The notes under the pieces: generated by a model
Databases searched by the model: none
Told to the model about the DNA's origin: nothing
Seen by the model: the letters and a program-made list of their open reading frames with translations, nothing else
Part shown: positions 1 through 8,133 of the stretch, piece after piece
Numbering within the stretch: the first letter of the stretch is position 1
Layout: each line of letters starts with the position of its first letter
Source: Undibacterium_A arcticum
GTDB taxonomy: Bacteria > Pseudomonadota > Gammaproteobacteria > Burkholderiales > Burkholderiaceae_D
Assembly (NCBI RefSeq): GCF_042660705.1
Contig: NZ_JBHSUQ010000002.1
DNA: 64,000 nucleotides
Strand: one strand, 5' to 3'
Program-made: the position numbers and the translations under genes

Positions 1-369
1 CAACGCCTTCTGGACCGTGAAGATCGTACCCTTCACATTGATGTCGAAGGTTTCATCAATGTGCTTGGCGGTGATCTCGCCGAGCCGAAGCTGGCTTCCT
101 ACCCCGGCATTGGCGAAGACGATGTCGAGGGTTCCGCGCTCGGCCTTCACCGCCGCGTAGAGTCGGTCGAGGTCGGCCTCATCCGAGACCGAACCCTTCA
201 CCGCGCGGGCATTGGGCCCGAGCTCAGCCACAGCGGCGTCGAGCGCTTCCTGCCGGCGGCCGAAGATGAAGACGAAGGCGCCCTCCTCGATGAAGCGCTT
301 TGCTGCGGCGCGGCCGATGCCAGTAGCGCCGCCGGTGATCACGGCGGTCTTTCCATTCAGTCTGTTCAT
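1..369 (-). CDS. SDR family oxidoreductase, 3' part outside window
   Basis: The first 123 codons of a short-chain dehydrogenase/reductase, an NAD(P)-dependent oxidoreductase with a Rossmann fold. The cofactor-binding TGxxxGIG signature (TGGATGIG) is near residue 9 and the structural NAG motif (FANAG) near residue 90. The reading frame leaves the window before the catalytic YxxxK, so the substrate cannot be guessed. The start is the ATG followed by NRLNGK, an N-terminus shared with the SDR at 40470-41233. It is divergent from the HxlR regulator at 492, and that pairing is typical of a regulator controlling the neighbouring oxidoreductase. Confidence 0.9.
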   Translation of the reverse strand, partial: MNRLNGKTAVITGGATGIGRAAAKRFIEEGAFVFIFGRRQEALDAAVAELGPNARAVKGSVSDEADLDRLYAAVKAERGTLDIVFANAGVGSQLRLGEITAKHIDETFDINVKGTIFTVQKAL

Positions 370-413
370 GTCATGCATCCTTCGTTGGAGTTGTACGGAA
401 GCAGGGATCTGCT

Positions 414-429
414 TACTTGAAACCAAGTA
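414..429. promoter_or_regulatory. Palindrome in SDR/HxlR divergent promoter region
   Basis: A perfect inverted repeat, TACTTG-aaac-CAAGTA, lies between the divergent SDR and HxlR genes. About 25-45 bases to its right a shorter half-site (AAGTAT) occurs twice. HxlR proteins bind short inverted repeats in such gaps, so this is a candidate operator. The palindrome is seen; the function is inferred. Confidence 0.5.
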
Positions 430-491
430 TGGACTTGTGATATCCTAAGGTAAAGTATGCACCTTTTGGTAAGTATCAAAGAAAGAAAAGA

Positions 492-863
492 ATGACGACG
501 CCTTCTCAAACCTGCGGTACCGGCGGCTTCTCCTGCGGGCTCGACGCCACGCTCCGCATCATCTCGGGCAAGTGGAAACCGCTGGTCCTGTTTTTCCTGC
601 GCGACGGCCCGAAGCGCTACGGCGAGCTCAAGCGCTTGATCCAGGGAGTCAGCGACAAGGTGCTGATCCAGCAATTGAAGGATCTGGAGGCCGATCACGT
701 GCTGGTGCGGACCGACTACAAGGAGGTGCCGCCGCGCGTGGACTACGCGCTGACCCCGCTCGGTCGCAGCTTGGCCGACGCGATCGTCCCGCTGTGCACC
801 TGGGGAACCGAGAACATGGCGGAAATGGCAAGCATCTTCGCCAAGCGCGACACTTTGCCCTAG
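492..863 (+). CDS. HxlR family transcriptional regulator
   Basis: A 123-residue winged-helix regulator of the HxlR type. The family hallmarks are present: an N-terminal Cys pair (Cys8 and Cys15), the ISGKWKPLVLFFL helix, the YGELKRLI recognition region and the wing sequence PPRVDYALTPLG. HxlR proteins sense electrophiles or redox changes, often through Cys residues, and usually control a divergent oxidoreductase gene, here the SDR at 1-369. The length is normal and the frame is intact. The ligand is unknown. Confidence 0.93.
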   Translation: MTTPSQTCGTGGFSCGLDATLRIISGKWKPLVLFFLRDGPKRYGELKRLIQGVSDKVLIQQLKDLEADHVLVRTDYKEVPPRVDYALTPLGRSLADAIVPLCTWGTENMAEMASIFAKRDTLP

Positions 864-1102
864 CAGGATGCTGAAGAACCGCTGAGTCGGACGACCCTCC
901 GCATTCGTGGGAGGGCGGCAGGTCGAATTCTTCCGATCAGACTGTCAGGATGCGCGGTTTGGGCGCTCTTGCCCATGTTTTGTGGCAGCGATCTCTTCAG
1001 GCATCCCTAGACGCACGACGCCATGCCAAGTAGCTCCGTTTAAACGACCTCCGCCAGTTCTAAAAAACCTCCGTTGGACTCACGTTCTCCAGCACGACCA
1101 TC

Positions 1103-1327
1103 GTGGCCAAGCGCTCGAGCAACGTCGACCAGGAGACACTTCGGCTGGTCGGCGAGGGAGTGGCGAGATACCGGCTCAAGGACATGACCGAGCAGTTTGA
1201 CGCCAAAGCGGCCGAAATCCGCGCGATGTTCAGCAACCAGCTCAAACCGAAGCGGACGGCCGAAATCCGCGAGCGCATGCTGGCGGCGGGCTTGCCGATG
1301 TCATTTGCAGTTAGCTTGAGCCGGTAG
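1103..1327 (+). pseudogene. Orphan coding fragment, unrecognised
   Basis: The peptide frame is open from upstream of 1103 (about ...TIVAKRSSNVDQETL) through RLKDMTEQFDAKAAEIRAMF to about AAGLPM, and then runs into the repeat cluster. It is rich in charged helical residues, with an HTH-like look, and may be the end of a DNA-binding or recombinase-associated protein. No start codon with a ribosome-binding site is visible and I do not recognise the family. Its position against terminal-type repeats suggests a truncated element. Confidence 0.3.
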
Positions 1328-1417
1328 GCATGGAATGCGAGCCAGCGCCGTCGATTGCAAGCTCATTTGCAGATAGTGTGAGCACAAGCCCTCCGTCATT
1401 TGCAGTTAATTCGAGCC
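1300..1417. repeat. Three imperfect direct repeats of about 23 bp
   Basis: Copies at 1300-1322, 1362-1384 and 1395-1417 share the core TCATTTGCAG followed by T/A-A-rich bases and GAGC. Copies 1 and 3 differ at only three positions. A second shorter motif, AATGCGAGC, is interspersed near 1335 and 1427. Multiple direct repeats of this size are typical of IS21-family ends or of partition or recombinase binding sites; which applies here is not known. Confidence 0.55.
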
Positions 1418-1920
1418 GAAATCGGCGTCCAATGCGAGCACGGCCATTTTCGAACGCGAGCCGCTACAGCTATCGGCATAGCGCGCCTCGACGTCGGCTA
1501 GCTGCTGCTCGAACATTTCACCGTCCGGCGCATCGGCACGCAAATCTGGCGCTCGCCAAATCTGGTTTGCAGCGCCAACGCGAGCATCATTTCGTGATCA
1601 CGATCGGCCCCCAGGCTGAGCATGTCGGCATCGCGCTCTTTGGGGTCCTTTTAATTCCCATGCGTAACCACGAGCTCGGGGTTATGCAACGGAAAACGAG
1701 TGGACCCCGTCATCCATTGAAAGTTTTACTACCCCGACCTGGGCATTGAATACGCTACACTGCCAATCCTGCTATTTTGTAGTCCGAGCCATTTCTAGTG
1801 ACGCTGCTCCAACCAACGATCACGAGAATCCCGGCAAGCCGCTACCCTGCGTCAAAAACGAAACGGTAGTCAAAGCGTCAATTGACGCTGGTCGCAACTT
1901 CGCACATGAGAGGACCTAAA

Positions 1921-3417
1921 GTGGGGGATAAATTCATCATCTGGACATCGGAGGACTGGACGACCTTTGCAAAAGCATTCATGAAAACGTTCCCGGACAG
2001 AGATGCTAGTGATGCTCGTTTCAGGGTAAAACGAGCAGAATTCGACATGATCCAGAAAAAGATCTTTACCGCGGACAAACAGCGCGCGATTTTCAGCAGC
2101 GTCCTCGGTAAAGCCACCAAGCGCATTAAGCCGATCATTGAAGCGCTCAAAGTGGGCGAGCCGGTTGCCAAGGCGTCCCAATTGATCCGCATAATCTGGA
2201 CTGACGCCGATTACCGGGCCGTTGCCAACAAGCTCCATCTGATGCGCCCAGACCTGAATTTGCTCTTTGCCGAGACGCCATCCGGCTTTTCTATCGCCGA
2301 ATTCGACGAGGCCCAGACTGCGCTGCCACTGGAAAAAAGACGCCCTTCGTTGAGTTCGTCTTACTACGCAGCGAAGTTGAAAAAGGCGTATAAGCAGATC
2401 CAGGAAGGCACTGATGCGACCACCATCACCCGTATCGGCGCGCGAAGCGAATTCCTGACGATACAAGCAGAAGAGCAGAAAGAGGCCACGAAAAGCACGA
2501 AGATATTCTGGAATGAGGCCGATTGGGACAAGCTGGCTGCGACCATCCATCGGCGCAATCCGCATGCACAATACCTTGCTTCGGAAACCTTGATTGGACT
2601 GACGGCCGATGAACTCACCGATGCACAGCGCCATGGCCTGTCTGCAGACCGCCGCCGCTCTCCGAAGGCGATCTACAAGAGCATGACGAAAAACCGGGCC
2701 GAACTTATTGCGGCGTTCAGCAAGCTTCGAACCCGCCTCGAGACGGAAAAAACTTCGGTAGCGACGACAATCGAGGAAAAAGAAGAGAAAACGCCACAAG
2801 AGTTGGTACAAGCGGTTGCCACCCAACCAACCACCGCACCCAATCAACCCCAAGCCATGCTCCAGTCACAGCCCGCCGTTGCTGCGCAGCCGGCCACGCC
2901 GGTCGCATCATCCGCACCGTTGGCGACGCCGCCGCAACTGCAGGCCGCCAATCCCCTGGTGGAGGCGGCTCGTCCTTTCGTGGCAATGGTCGCGCAGGAA
3001 TTGTCCAAGGCGCTGGCTGAGACATTTGGCGCCAAACTCTTTGAAATGATGCTGCAGGGCGAATTGACCGGAAAACTCCCCGCGCCCATTTCTGCGCCGG
3101 CCGCGGCACCCACATCATCGGGTCAGACCGTAGCCGATCCGGATGGCTCTGCCGTCAGTATCAAGAAAGGCGGCGTGCCGCCCTCCGGCGGTGCCACACC
3201 GGCAGCGGAAAATCATAAGCTGAATGAGCAAGCCTCGCACGCGGATTCAGACGACGAAGACGAGGATGACGACCGCCAGCCGCCGTTTGATCCGCGCCTG
3301 CCAGATCCTGCGCTGCAAACGCGAAGCTCCTTGTTTATCGAGCCGAACGAGGCACGGCCGCATTTTCACCGCCAAAAGTGGCCGCATAAAAAAGGGCGTT
3401 TCAAGAAACATTCTTAG
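1921..3417 (+). CDS. Unrecognised protein with three W-x-x-x-D-(W/Y) repeats and acidic/basic tail
   Basis: About 498 residues. I chose the GTG at 1921 because AGAGGA lies six bases upstream; earlier in-frame starts lack a ribosome-binding site. Three repeats begin near residues 6 (IIWTSEDW), 91 (IIWTDADY) and 195 (IFWNEADW), each followed by a helical stretch, reminiscent of Myb/SANT-like tri-helical units. Residues of about 295-340 form a Pro/Ala/Gln-rich linker, followed by a helical segment (about 345-380), a very acidic run (DSDDEDEDDD) and a basic C-terminus ending KKGRFKKHS. A 64-residue gene follows 44 bases downstream. I do not recognise the family; DNA binding is only inferred from the repeat pattern, the tail and the recombination genes next door. 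Confidence 0.75.
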   Translation: MGDKFIIWTSEDWTTFAKAFMKTFPDRDASDARFRVKRAEFDMIQKKIFTADKQRAIFSSVLGKATKRIKPIIEALKVGEPVAKASQLIRIIWTDADYRAVANKLHLMRPDLNLLFAETPSGFSIAEFDEAQTALPLEKRRPSLSSSYYAAKLKKAYKQIQEGTDATTITRIGARSEFLTIQAEEQKEATKSTKIFWNEADWDKLAATIHRRNPHAQYLASETLIGLTADELTDAQRHGLSADRRRSPKAIYKSMTKNRAELIAAFSKLRTRLETEKTSVATTIEEKEEKTPQELVQAVATQPTTAPNQPQAMLQSQPAVAAQPATPVASSAPLATPPQLQAANPLVEAARPFVAMVAQELSKALAETFGAKLFEMMLQGELTGKLPAPISAPAAAPTSSGQTVADPDGSAVSIKKGGVPPSGGATPAAENHKLNEQASHADSDDEDEDDDRQPPFDPRLPDPALQTRSSLFIEPNEARPHFHRQKWPHKKGRFKKHS

Positions 3418-3461
3418 GATCAGTGGCGTATTGTCTCGACATGCATAACGGAGAAAGAGTG

Positions 3462-3656
3462 ATGGAAAAAGAGCAGCCAATTCCTCTCGAAAACTTAAAA
3501 GAAACACTTCGGGAGAAGCACATCCTTGCGGCCAATTCGATCCTTGCCCTTGCCCGCAACGAAATCAGCGCGACAGATGCGAGTGCAATAGCGGAGGACC
3601 TGAACTCTTTCATCAGAAAAGTAGAATTGGCGATTTCAAGCAAGTCTGCAAAATGA
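3462..3656 (+). CDS. Small hypothetical protein, partner of the repeat protein
   Basis: A 64-residue, mainly helical acidic protein beginning MEKEQPIPLENLKETL. The ATG at 3462 has GGAG about ten bases upstream; an in-frame ATG at 3441 is an alternative. It has no signal peptide or membrane segment. It lies 44 bases after the three-repeat protein on the same strand, so the two are probably co-transcribed. The family is not recognised. Confidence 0.6.
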   Translation: MEKEQPIPLENLKETLREKHILAANSILALARNEISATDASAIAEDLNSFIRKVELAISSKSAK

Positions 3657-3686
3657 ATACGGGAAATTCGGCCGCGATAAAGGTCA

Positions 3687-3703
3687 GCCGGCGGCGCGCC
3701 GGC
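3687..3703. terminator. GC-rich hairpin between convergent genes
   Basis: GCCGGC-ggcgc-GCCGGC forms a strong stem about 30 bases after the stop of the small gene at 3656, in the gap where it converges with tnpT. No long T-run follows, so intrinsic termination is uncertain. The rest of 3657-3922 shows no gene. Confidence 0.35.
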
Positions 3704-3922
3704 GATGCTAAATATGTTTTGGTGAGGTCATGGAGCGTGCATCCCTGGCGCGCAGTATGACATGTGCACGCGCCAGTTCCTCGATGGTGGGTACCGCCCG
3801 CCGGAGTGCTGATGGCGCCGTGCGTTCGGACGATTTTCGGGGTTCTGCCAGACGCTCTCCGCTAACCACGCCTCAACGTAAAGTGATGCCGTTGGCGCGC
3901 AGCCAAAGGTTATTTAAATAGT

Positions 3923-4974
3923 TTATTCGGCCTTCGGTTTGCGTGACGCCCGTTGGGGTTTAACCGACTCTCGTAGCTCGGCAGCTATCCGCTGGTATTC
4001 TTCGGCCTGATGACGCCAATTTTCCGCCTCGCTGCGCATCATCGATGCTTGCGCGGTAGCATCTGCCAATTGCACTTGGGCGGCCTTGAGTTCACTCACG
4101 ATCAAATCCCTATTTGCCGTGACGGCTTGCAGATTGCCTTCCAGCATACCGATTTTTTGCCGAAGACCACCAAGTTGGTCCTGGATCGCCGCCGTTTCCG
4201 AGCGGTGGCGCTCTGCGGCTTGATTGGCGGCCGCACGGACAGTATCCAACTCTTTCTGCAGCTTGGTGCCAGCACTTCGTTCACGATCGATCTCCAGCAG
4301 TGCCCGCGTTTCGGCTGCCCTGAAACGCTCATCGGCCAGTTGCGCCGCCGCGCGCAGCTTGTCCAGTTCTGCCGTGAAGTCCCGGCGCGCATCTTCGAGC
4401 CTCTGCTGATGCGCCGCATTTTCTGCCTTCGCCTGCTGCACTTGCGATTCGAGGGCGGCATTGGTGGCGCCATCGGCCGCTAGTTGTTGGCCAAGCGCTG
4501 CAATTCGCTCATTCGCCTGGTCGAGCGCCTGTTGTACCTTTTGGAACGTCTGGTGGGCCTTATCGCGATCGGCCTCGACTGCCGCAAGCGCCGCTTTCGC
4601 CTCAAACACCGCAACCTGCGCTTCACCTTGGAAGGAAGCCAAGGTTTCACGAGCCTGAGCCTGTGCCGCCGACCACAACGTCGCAATTAAGTCACCAGCT
4701 GCAGTTTGAGCGCTTCGGGCAGATCCGGATGCTCGATCCGCACGCGGCTCTTTTCCCTGAGATCCTCCCAAAATTTATTGAGTGCTTCGGCCGGCGCGGT
4801 CATACTTCCCTTGCGCACGAGTTGATACAGCTTATTTGCCGTTGGCGTCATCCCATAGCGGAAGAACAGCAACACGCAGACCTCGCGATACAGATCCTGC
4901 GTCTGCGTAAACTCCTCGCGCAAGCGATCGATGTCTGCAAGAAGCTGTTTTTCAGTGGCGGCGGCGGTATCCAT
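3923..4974 (-). pseudogene. tnpT: TnpT-like coiled-coil resolution accessory protein, frameshifted
   Basis: In Tn4651-type Tn3-family transposons TnpT binds the rst site and stimulates TnpS-mediated cointegrate resolution. The N-terminal 95 codons (start 4974) are a KfrA-N-like DNA-binding domain (LLADIDRLREEF, FRYGMTPTANKLYQLV). The following 250 or so codons are a long coiled coil rich in Ala, Glu, Gln and Arg, ending KPQRASRKPKAE. The two parts are in different frames: the frame shifts near 4690-4700, where PEALKLQ reads into a stop while AAGDLIATLW continues in the next frame. It is divergent from the tyrosine recombinase at 5088, with inverted repeats between, which is the tnpT-rst-tnpS order. 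A single indel explains the break; sequencing error is possible. Confidence 0.72.
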
Positions 4975-4988
4975 GGCGCGTTTTCGGC

Positions 4989-5036
4989 AAGTTGTATTGA
5001 TAAATACTACTACGTATTACGTTAAATATACAACTT
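4989..5036. promoter_or_regulatory. Nested inverted repeats, candidate TnpT-binding site
   Basis: Outer arms AAGTTGTAT (4989-4997) and ATACAACTT (5028-5036) are perfectly complementary. Inside them, AATAC-tactac-GTATT (5003-5018) forms a second inverted repeat. They lie just upstream of tnpT, in the gap shared with tnpS. By analogy with the rst site of Tn4651 this could be the accessory-protein binding region. Confidence 0.5.
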
Positions 5037-5052
5037 CCATTCCTGTAAATAT

Positions 5053-5072
5053 GACATTACTGTTATAATGTC
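5053..5072. other. Candidate tyrosine-recombinase crossover core
   Basis: GACATTA-ctgtta-TAATGTC: perfect 7-base arms separated by 6 bases, the geometry expected for a tyrosine recombinase core. It ends 15 bases before the recombinase gene. A weaker repeat of the same type (ACATT-atcgg-AATGT) follows immediately. No second copy was noticed in the window. Confidence 0.5.
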
Positions 5073-5087
5073 GAACATTATCGGAAT

Positions 5088-6306
5088 GTGCCAATTCCAG
5101 ATGCGTCAGCGCTCGTCATGCCTTCTGCCAATTTACATCCCGCTATGCTTCCCGCGCTCGCGACGATCGAAAGCATACAACTGCCCTCCCACACCGATGG
5201 CCGCGATGGCACCACCGGGCTACCGGCAATCGCCCGCAAATCGCTGCCAACCACGATGTCGATGCGATCAAGGCATGGCTCGCGCGCTTCCTCGATACCA
5301 AGACCACGTTCGACAATTACCGCAAGGAAGCTGAACGCCTGCTGCTCTGGTCGACCATCCAGCTGAGCAAGCCGCTATCGTCACTCACGCATGAGGATCT
5401 GCTGGTCTATCAACAGTTTCTGTCCGATCCGCAACCGGCGACGCAGTGGGTGATGCGCGATGGCCGCAAGTTCGCGCGCGCACATCCAGAGTGGCGGCCG
5501 TTTGCCGGCCCGCTCTCCCCTGCCAGCCAGCGCCAGGCGATCATCATTCTCAATACGCTGTTCTCGTGGCTGGTCAATGCCGGTTACCTGGCCGGCAACC
5601 CACTGTCGCTGTCGCGTCAGCGCGCCCGCAAGGCAAAACCACGCATCACCCGTTACCTCGATGAGGACTTATGGAACGAAGTAATGACGATTGATTTGAT
5701 GCCGAAGGAATCGGTTCGGGAACGCGAACATTACTATCGCGCACGGTGGCTGTTTTCTTTGCTGTACCTGTGTGGCTTGCGCATCTCGGAAGTCGTCGGT
5801 AACAACATGGGCGGTTTTTTCTGCCGTCGCGACAAGGATGGCGAGGAACGCTGGTGGCTCGAAATCCTGGGCAATGGCGATAAACTGAGGATCGTGCCAG
5901 CAACCAATGAGCTGATGGTCGAACTGGCGCGCTATCGCAGAGAAAAAGGCCTTGCACCTTTTCCATTACTTGGCGAACAGATTCCCCTTCTGTTACCGAT
6001 CGGCGGCAAGCACCGCTCGATGACCCGAGGAGCGGTGCATTCAATCGTGAAGCAAGTTTTCGAAAATACAGCCGGCAGGCTCAGGCAGCGAGGACCGGAA
6101 TGTGATGCGATTGCTGATCGGGTAGAACAAGCATCGGCGCATTGCGGCGTACGGCTGGATCCCACATGGCCAACAGCGACGTCGATCTGCGCCATGTTCG
6201 CGACAATCTGGGCCACGAATCGATCAGCACAACGAGCAATTACTTGCATTCATCCGATGACGAGCGGCACCGGGAGACCGAATTGCGACATAAGATTAAA
6301 TGGTAG
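5088..6306 (+). pseudogene. tnpS: TnpS-like tyrosine recombinase, at least two frameshifts
   Basis: Tyrosine recombinase (phage-integrase fold) resembling TnpS of Tn4651-type transposons. The N-terminus (LHPAMLPALATIESIQLPS) is in one frame. A shift near 5235-5250 leads into the core-binding domain (AIKAWLARFLDTKTTFDNYRKE) and the catalytic domain, with the box I arginine in YLCGLRISEVV. A second lesion near 6142-6155 removes the HxLRH box (box II) and shifts the frame. The C-terminus then reads SHMANSDVDLRHVRDNLGHE and STTSNYLHSSDD, with the nucleophilic Tyr near 6237, and ends at the TAG at 6304. The start is uncertain (GTG 5088 or ATG 5118). As it stands the enzyme should be inactive. Confidence 0.75.
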
Positions 6307-6355
6307 GACATGAACAACGATCAGCTCTACTGAGCACTGACAAGAGGATATCCAC

Positions 6356-6949
6356 ATGGACATAGCACTCCTTCTGGTTCGCTCCGCAGTTGCCATCCTC
6401 ATCGCTACGGCGATCGCGCCGGCCGAGGCCGCCGGCGACCCGGCGCGGGGCGCCCACGCGTTCCAAGCCTGCGCCGCCTGCCATTCGGTCGAGCCTGGAG
6501 AGCACATGACGGGCCCCAGCCTTGCCCACGTGTGGGGCCGCAAGGCCGGCACGGCCGAAGGCTTTCCGCGCTTTTCCGACGCGCTCAAACGCTCCGGGGT
6601 CGTCTGGAACGCAGCGGCCCTCGACGCATGGCCGCGCAATCCAGCCGGCTTTATCCCGGGCAATCAGATGACGTTTCAGGGACTCCCGAACGGCCAAACG
6701 CGCAGCGAACTGATTGCCTATCTCAGGCTCATGTCCGAGGGCAAAGGCGCTGCTCCAAGCGGCGCGACGCCGGCGCTGCCGAACCTTAAAGCGGCGGACC
6801 CGAAGCGCCGCATCGCCGCCATGCGCTACTGCGGCGACACCTACTACGTCACGACAGCCTCCGGCCAGAAAATCGCCTTCTGGGAGTACAACCTGCGCTT
6901 CAAGACCGACTCGACCAAACACGGCCCAGCGCGCGGCCAATATCCTTGA
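6356..6949 (+). CDS. Secreted c-type cytochrome with C-terminal extension
   Basis: A 197-residue periplasmic electron carrier. A signal peptide (about residues 1-26, ending AEAAG) is followed by a class I cytochrome c domain with heme-binding CAACH at 39-43, GPSLAHVWGRKAG and the likely axial Met105 in GNQMTF. Residues of about 130-197 are an extension with one Cys (MRYCGDTYYV) beyond the usual domain. AGAGGA precedes the ATG. It lies between the recombinase remnant and the minus-strand catabolic island, so its partner is unclear; the flavoprotein at 8134-9860 is one candidate. Confidence 0.88.
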   Translation: MDIALLLVRSAVAILIATAIAPAEAAGDPARGAHAFQACAACHSVEPGEHMTGPSLAHVWGRKAGTAEGFPRFSDALKRSGVVWNAAALDAWPRNPAGFIPGNQMTFQGLPNGQTRSELIAYLRLMSEGKGAAPSGATPALPNLKAADPKRRIAAMRYCGDTYYVTTASGQKIAFWEYNLRFKTDSTKHGPARGQYP

Positions 6950-7074
6950 TGCGAGGCTGATCACGCGTCATAGCCGTGCATCACCTTAAGTTCCAAAAAA
7001 ACGAAGCATGTCACTAGCCTATGTGTTGGTAACTCATAGGTTAGCTCCCTCAAACGATTTAGAAATGGATGAGC

Positions 7075-7521
7075 TTATTGTTTTCCATTTAGCCAAGGAT
7101 AACGTGCTGTGTCGCTCCCCTCATAGTCGGGGTCAAGATAAATGAAGCAACGCTGGATCTTGAAATTTCGAATCTCGAAAACATCGCACCAACGACCCGC
7201 ATGCGTCACGCCAGCACGCCAATCAACACCCGACTGGGTTTTGCCATAGCTTGTCCCCTCAACGACAACTAAGTCTCCCTGCTGGATGACATTCAGATAT
7301 GCCATGTCATGTTTAAACTTGGCAACGACCAGCCCAAGATCCATAAACAATTTTTCAAACTGCAGACGGCCGCTAGCTATTCCCCATTTTGGGAAATAGA
7401 CTTCGGCATTGTCGTCGAACAGATCGAAAACCCCCTCACCGCGATCCAGTCGCTTGAGATACTCGAATGCAACGGCCTTGCGCTGCTCATCAGTCATATT
7501 TGCGATTTCCATTTTTATCAT
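7075..7521 (-). CDS. SnoaL/NTF2-fold protein (ketosteroid-isomerase-like superfamily)
   Basis: A 148-residue protein with the alpha+beta cone pattern of NTF2/SnoaL proteins: an N-terminal helix (MTDEQRKAVAFEYLKRLDRGEG), then FDLFDDNAEVYFPKWG and a C-terminal sheet (GRWCDVFEIRNFKIQRCFIYLD). Family members are isomerases, cyclases or dehydratases, or merely bind small cyclic compounds. It is the last gene of the minus-strand island, after cytochrome c and a ketosteroid-dehydrogenase-like flavoprotein, which fits cyclic-ketone chemistry. The internal ATG at about 7512 is an alternative start with better ribosome-binding-site spacing. The substrate is not known. Confidence 0.78.
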   Translation of the reverse strand: MIKMEIANMTDEQRKAVAFEYLKRLDRGEGVFDLFDDNAEVYFPKWGIASGRLQFEKLFMDLGLVVAKFKHDMAYLNVIQQGDLVVVEGTSYGKTQSGVDWRAGVTHAGRWCDVFEIRNFKIQRCFIYLDPDYEGSDTARYPWLNGKQ

Positions 7522-7625
7522 CTCTCAATTAGTCAATCCGTAGTTACAACAAGAACTATGCAGTGGTGCCATGTCCGTCAAAAAATATTGCTTCACTCGT
7601 GTTCAGTCGCTCATTGTCATCGTTC

Positions 7626-8016
7626 CTATTGGAGCGACGACAGGAAGCGGATTAACTTTTTCCGCTTGGATGCATCATCCTGCGAATAAACCATGCCGCT
7701 TCCTGGAGCGACGACCTGGGTATCCGTGAGCCAGCGATCCAGCAATTTCGTCCCAGGTCTGTCCCTCCATCGCTTTCTTGAAACGTTCGGAGTAATTGAA
7801 GGCAACGGCTGTGCCCGCCTTGCGACCGATAATCCCGAACAGGTTAGGGCCTTGGCCGGGTGGCTCCCCTTTTCCAAAGGTATGGCACGAGCCGCAGTGG
7901 TTGACTGCCATCGCCTTTGCTGCAGCCAGATCATCTGCACCAAGTGCGTTGGAGTTGTATGAAATGGCACCCAAAGTCATTAATACGATCGCATACTGTT
8001 GAATCCTCTGGTACAT
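7626..8016 (-). CDS. Periplasmic cytochrome c, frameshifted
   Basis: A class I cytochrome c of about 130 residues. A signal peptide ends near residue 26 (SNALGADDL); the heme motif CGSCH is at 41-45, followed by GPNLFGIIGRKAG. The frame shifts near 7745: after GQTWDE the authentic sequence continues in the next frame as LLDRWLTDTQVVAPGSGM, with the axial Met in GSGMVY, ending RFLSSLQ. Directly downstream of the exported flavoprotein it is the natural electron acceptor for it. One indel separates the halves. Confidence 0.8.
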
Positions 8017-8133
8017 ACACGGCTCTCTAAAATTGGCAAACGCAATTTGCGCTGCATTTTGACAAAAATTGAAACTATGCTGATAGTGCCGATACGTCCC
8101 CCCGTACCAACACCCCCAGCGAAGTGGGTAAAA

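Larger units (their letters stand above)
864..1920. other. Gene-poor stretch, probable mobile-element debris
   Basis: No intact gene is evident in about 1 kb. It contains an orphan coding fragment (1103-1327) and a cluster of imperfect direct repeats (1300-1417). The remainder, about 1418-1920, shows no convincing reading frame, promoter or RNA gene. Confidence 0.5.

Noticed and set aside
1870..2853. Long minus-strand open frame opposite the three-repeat protein
   Set aside because: Its sequence is Arg/Leu/Phe-rich without domain features, and the plus strand has a ribosome-binding site, regular repeats and a sensible composition.
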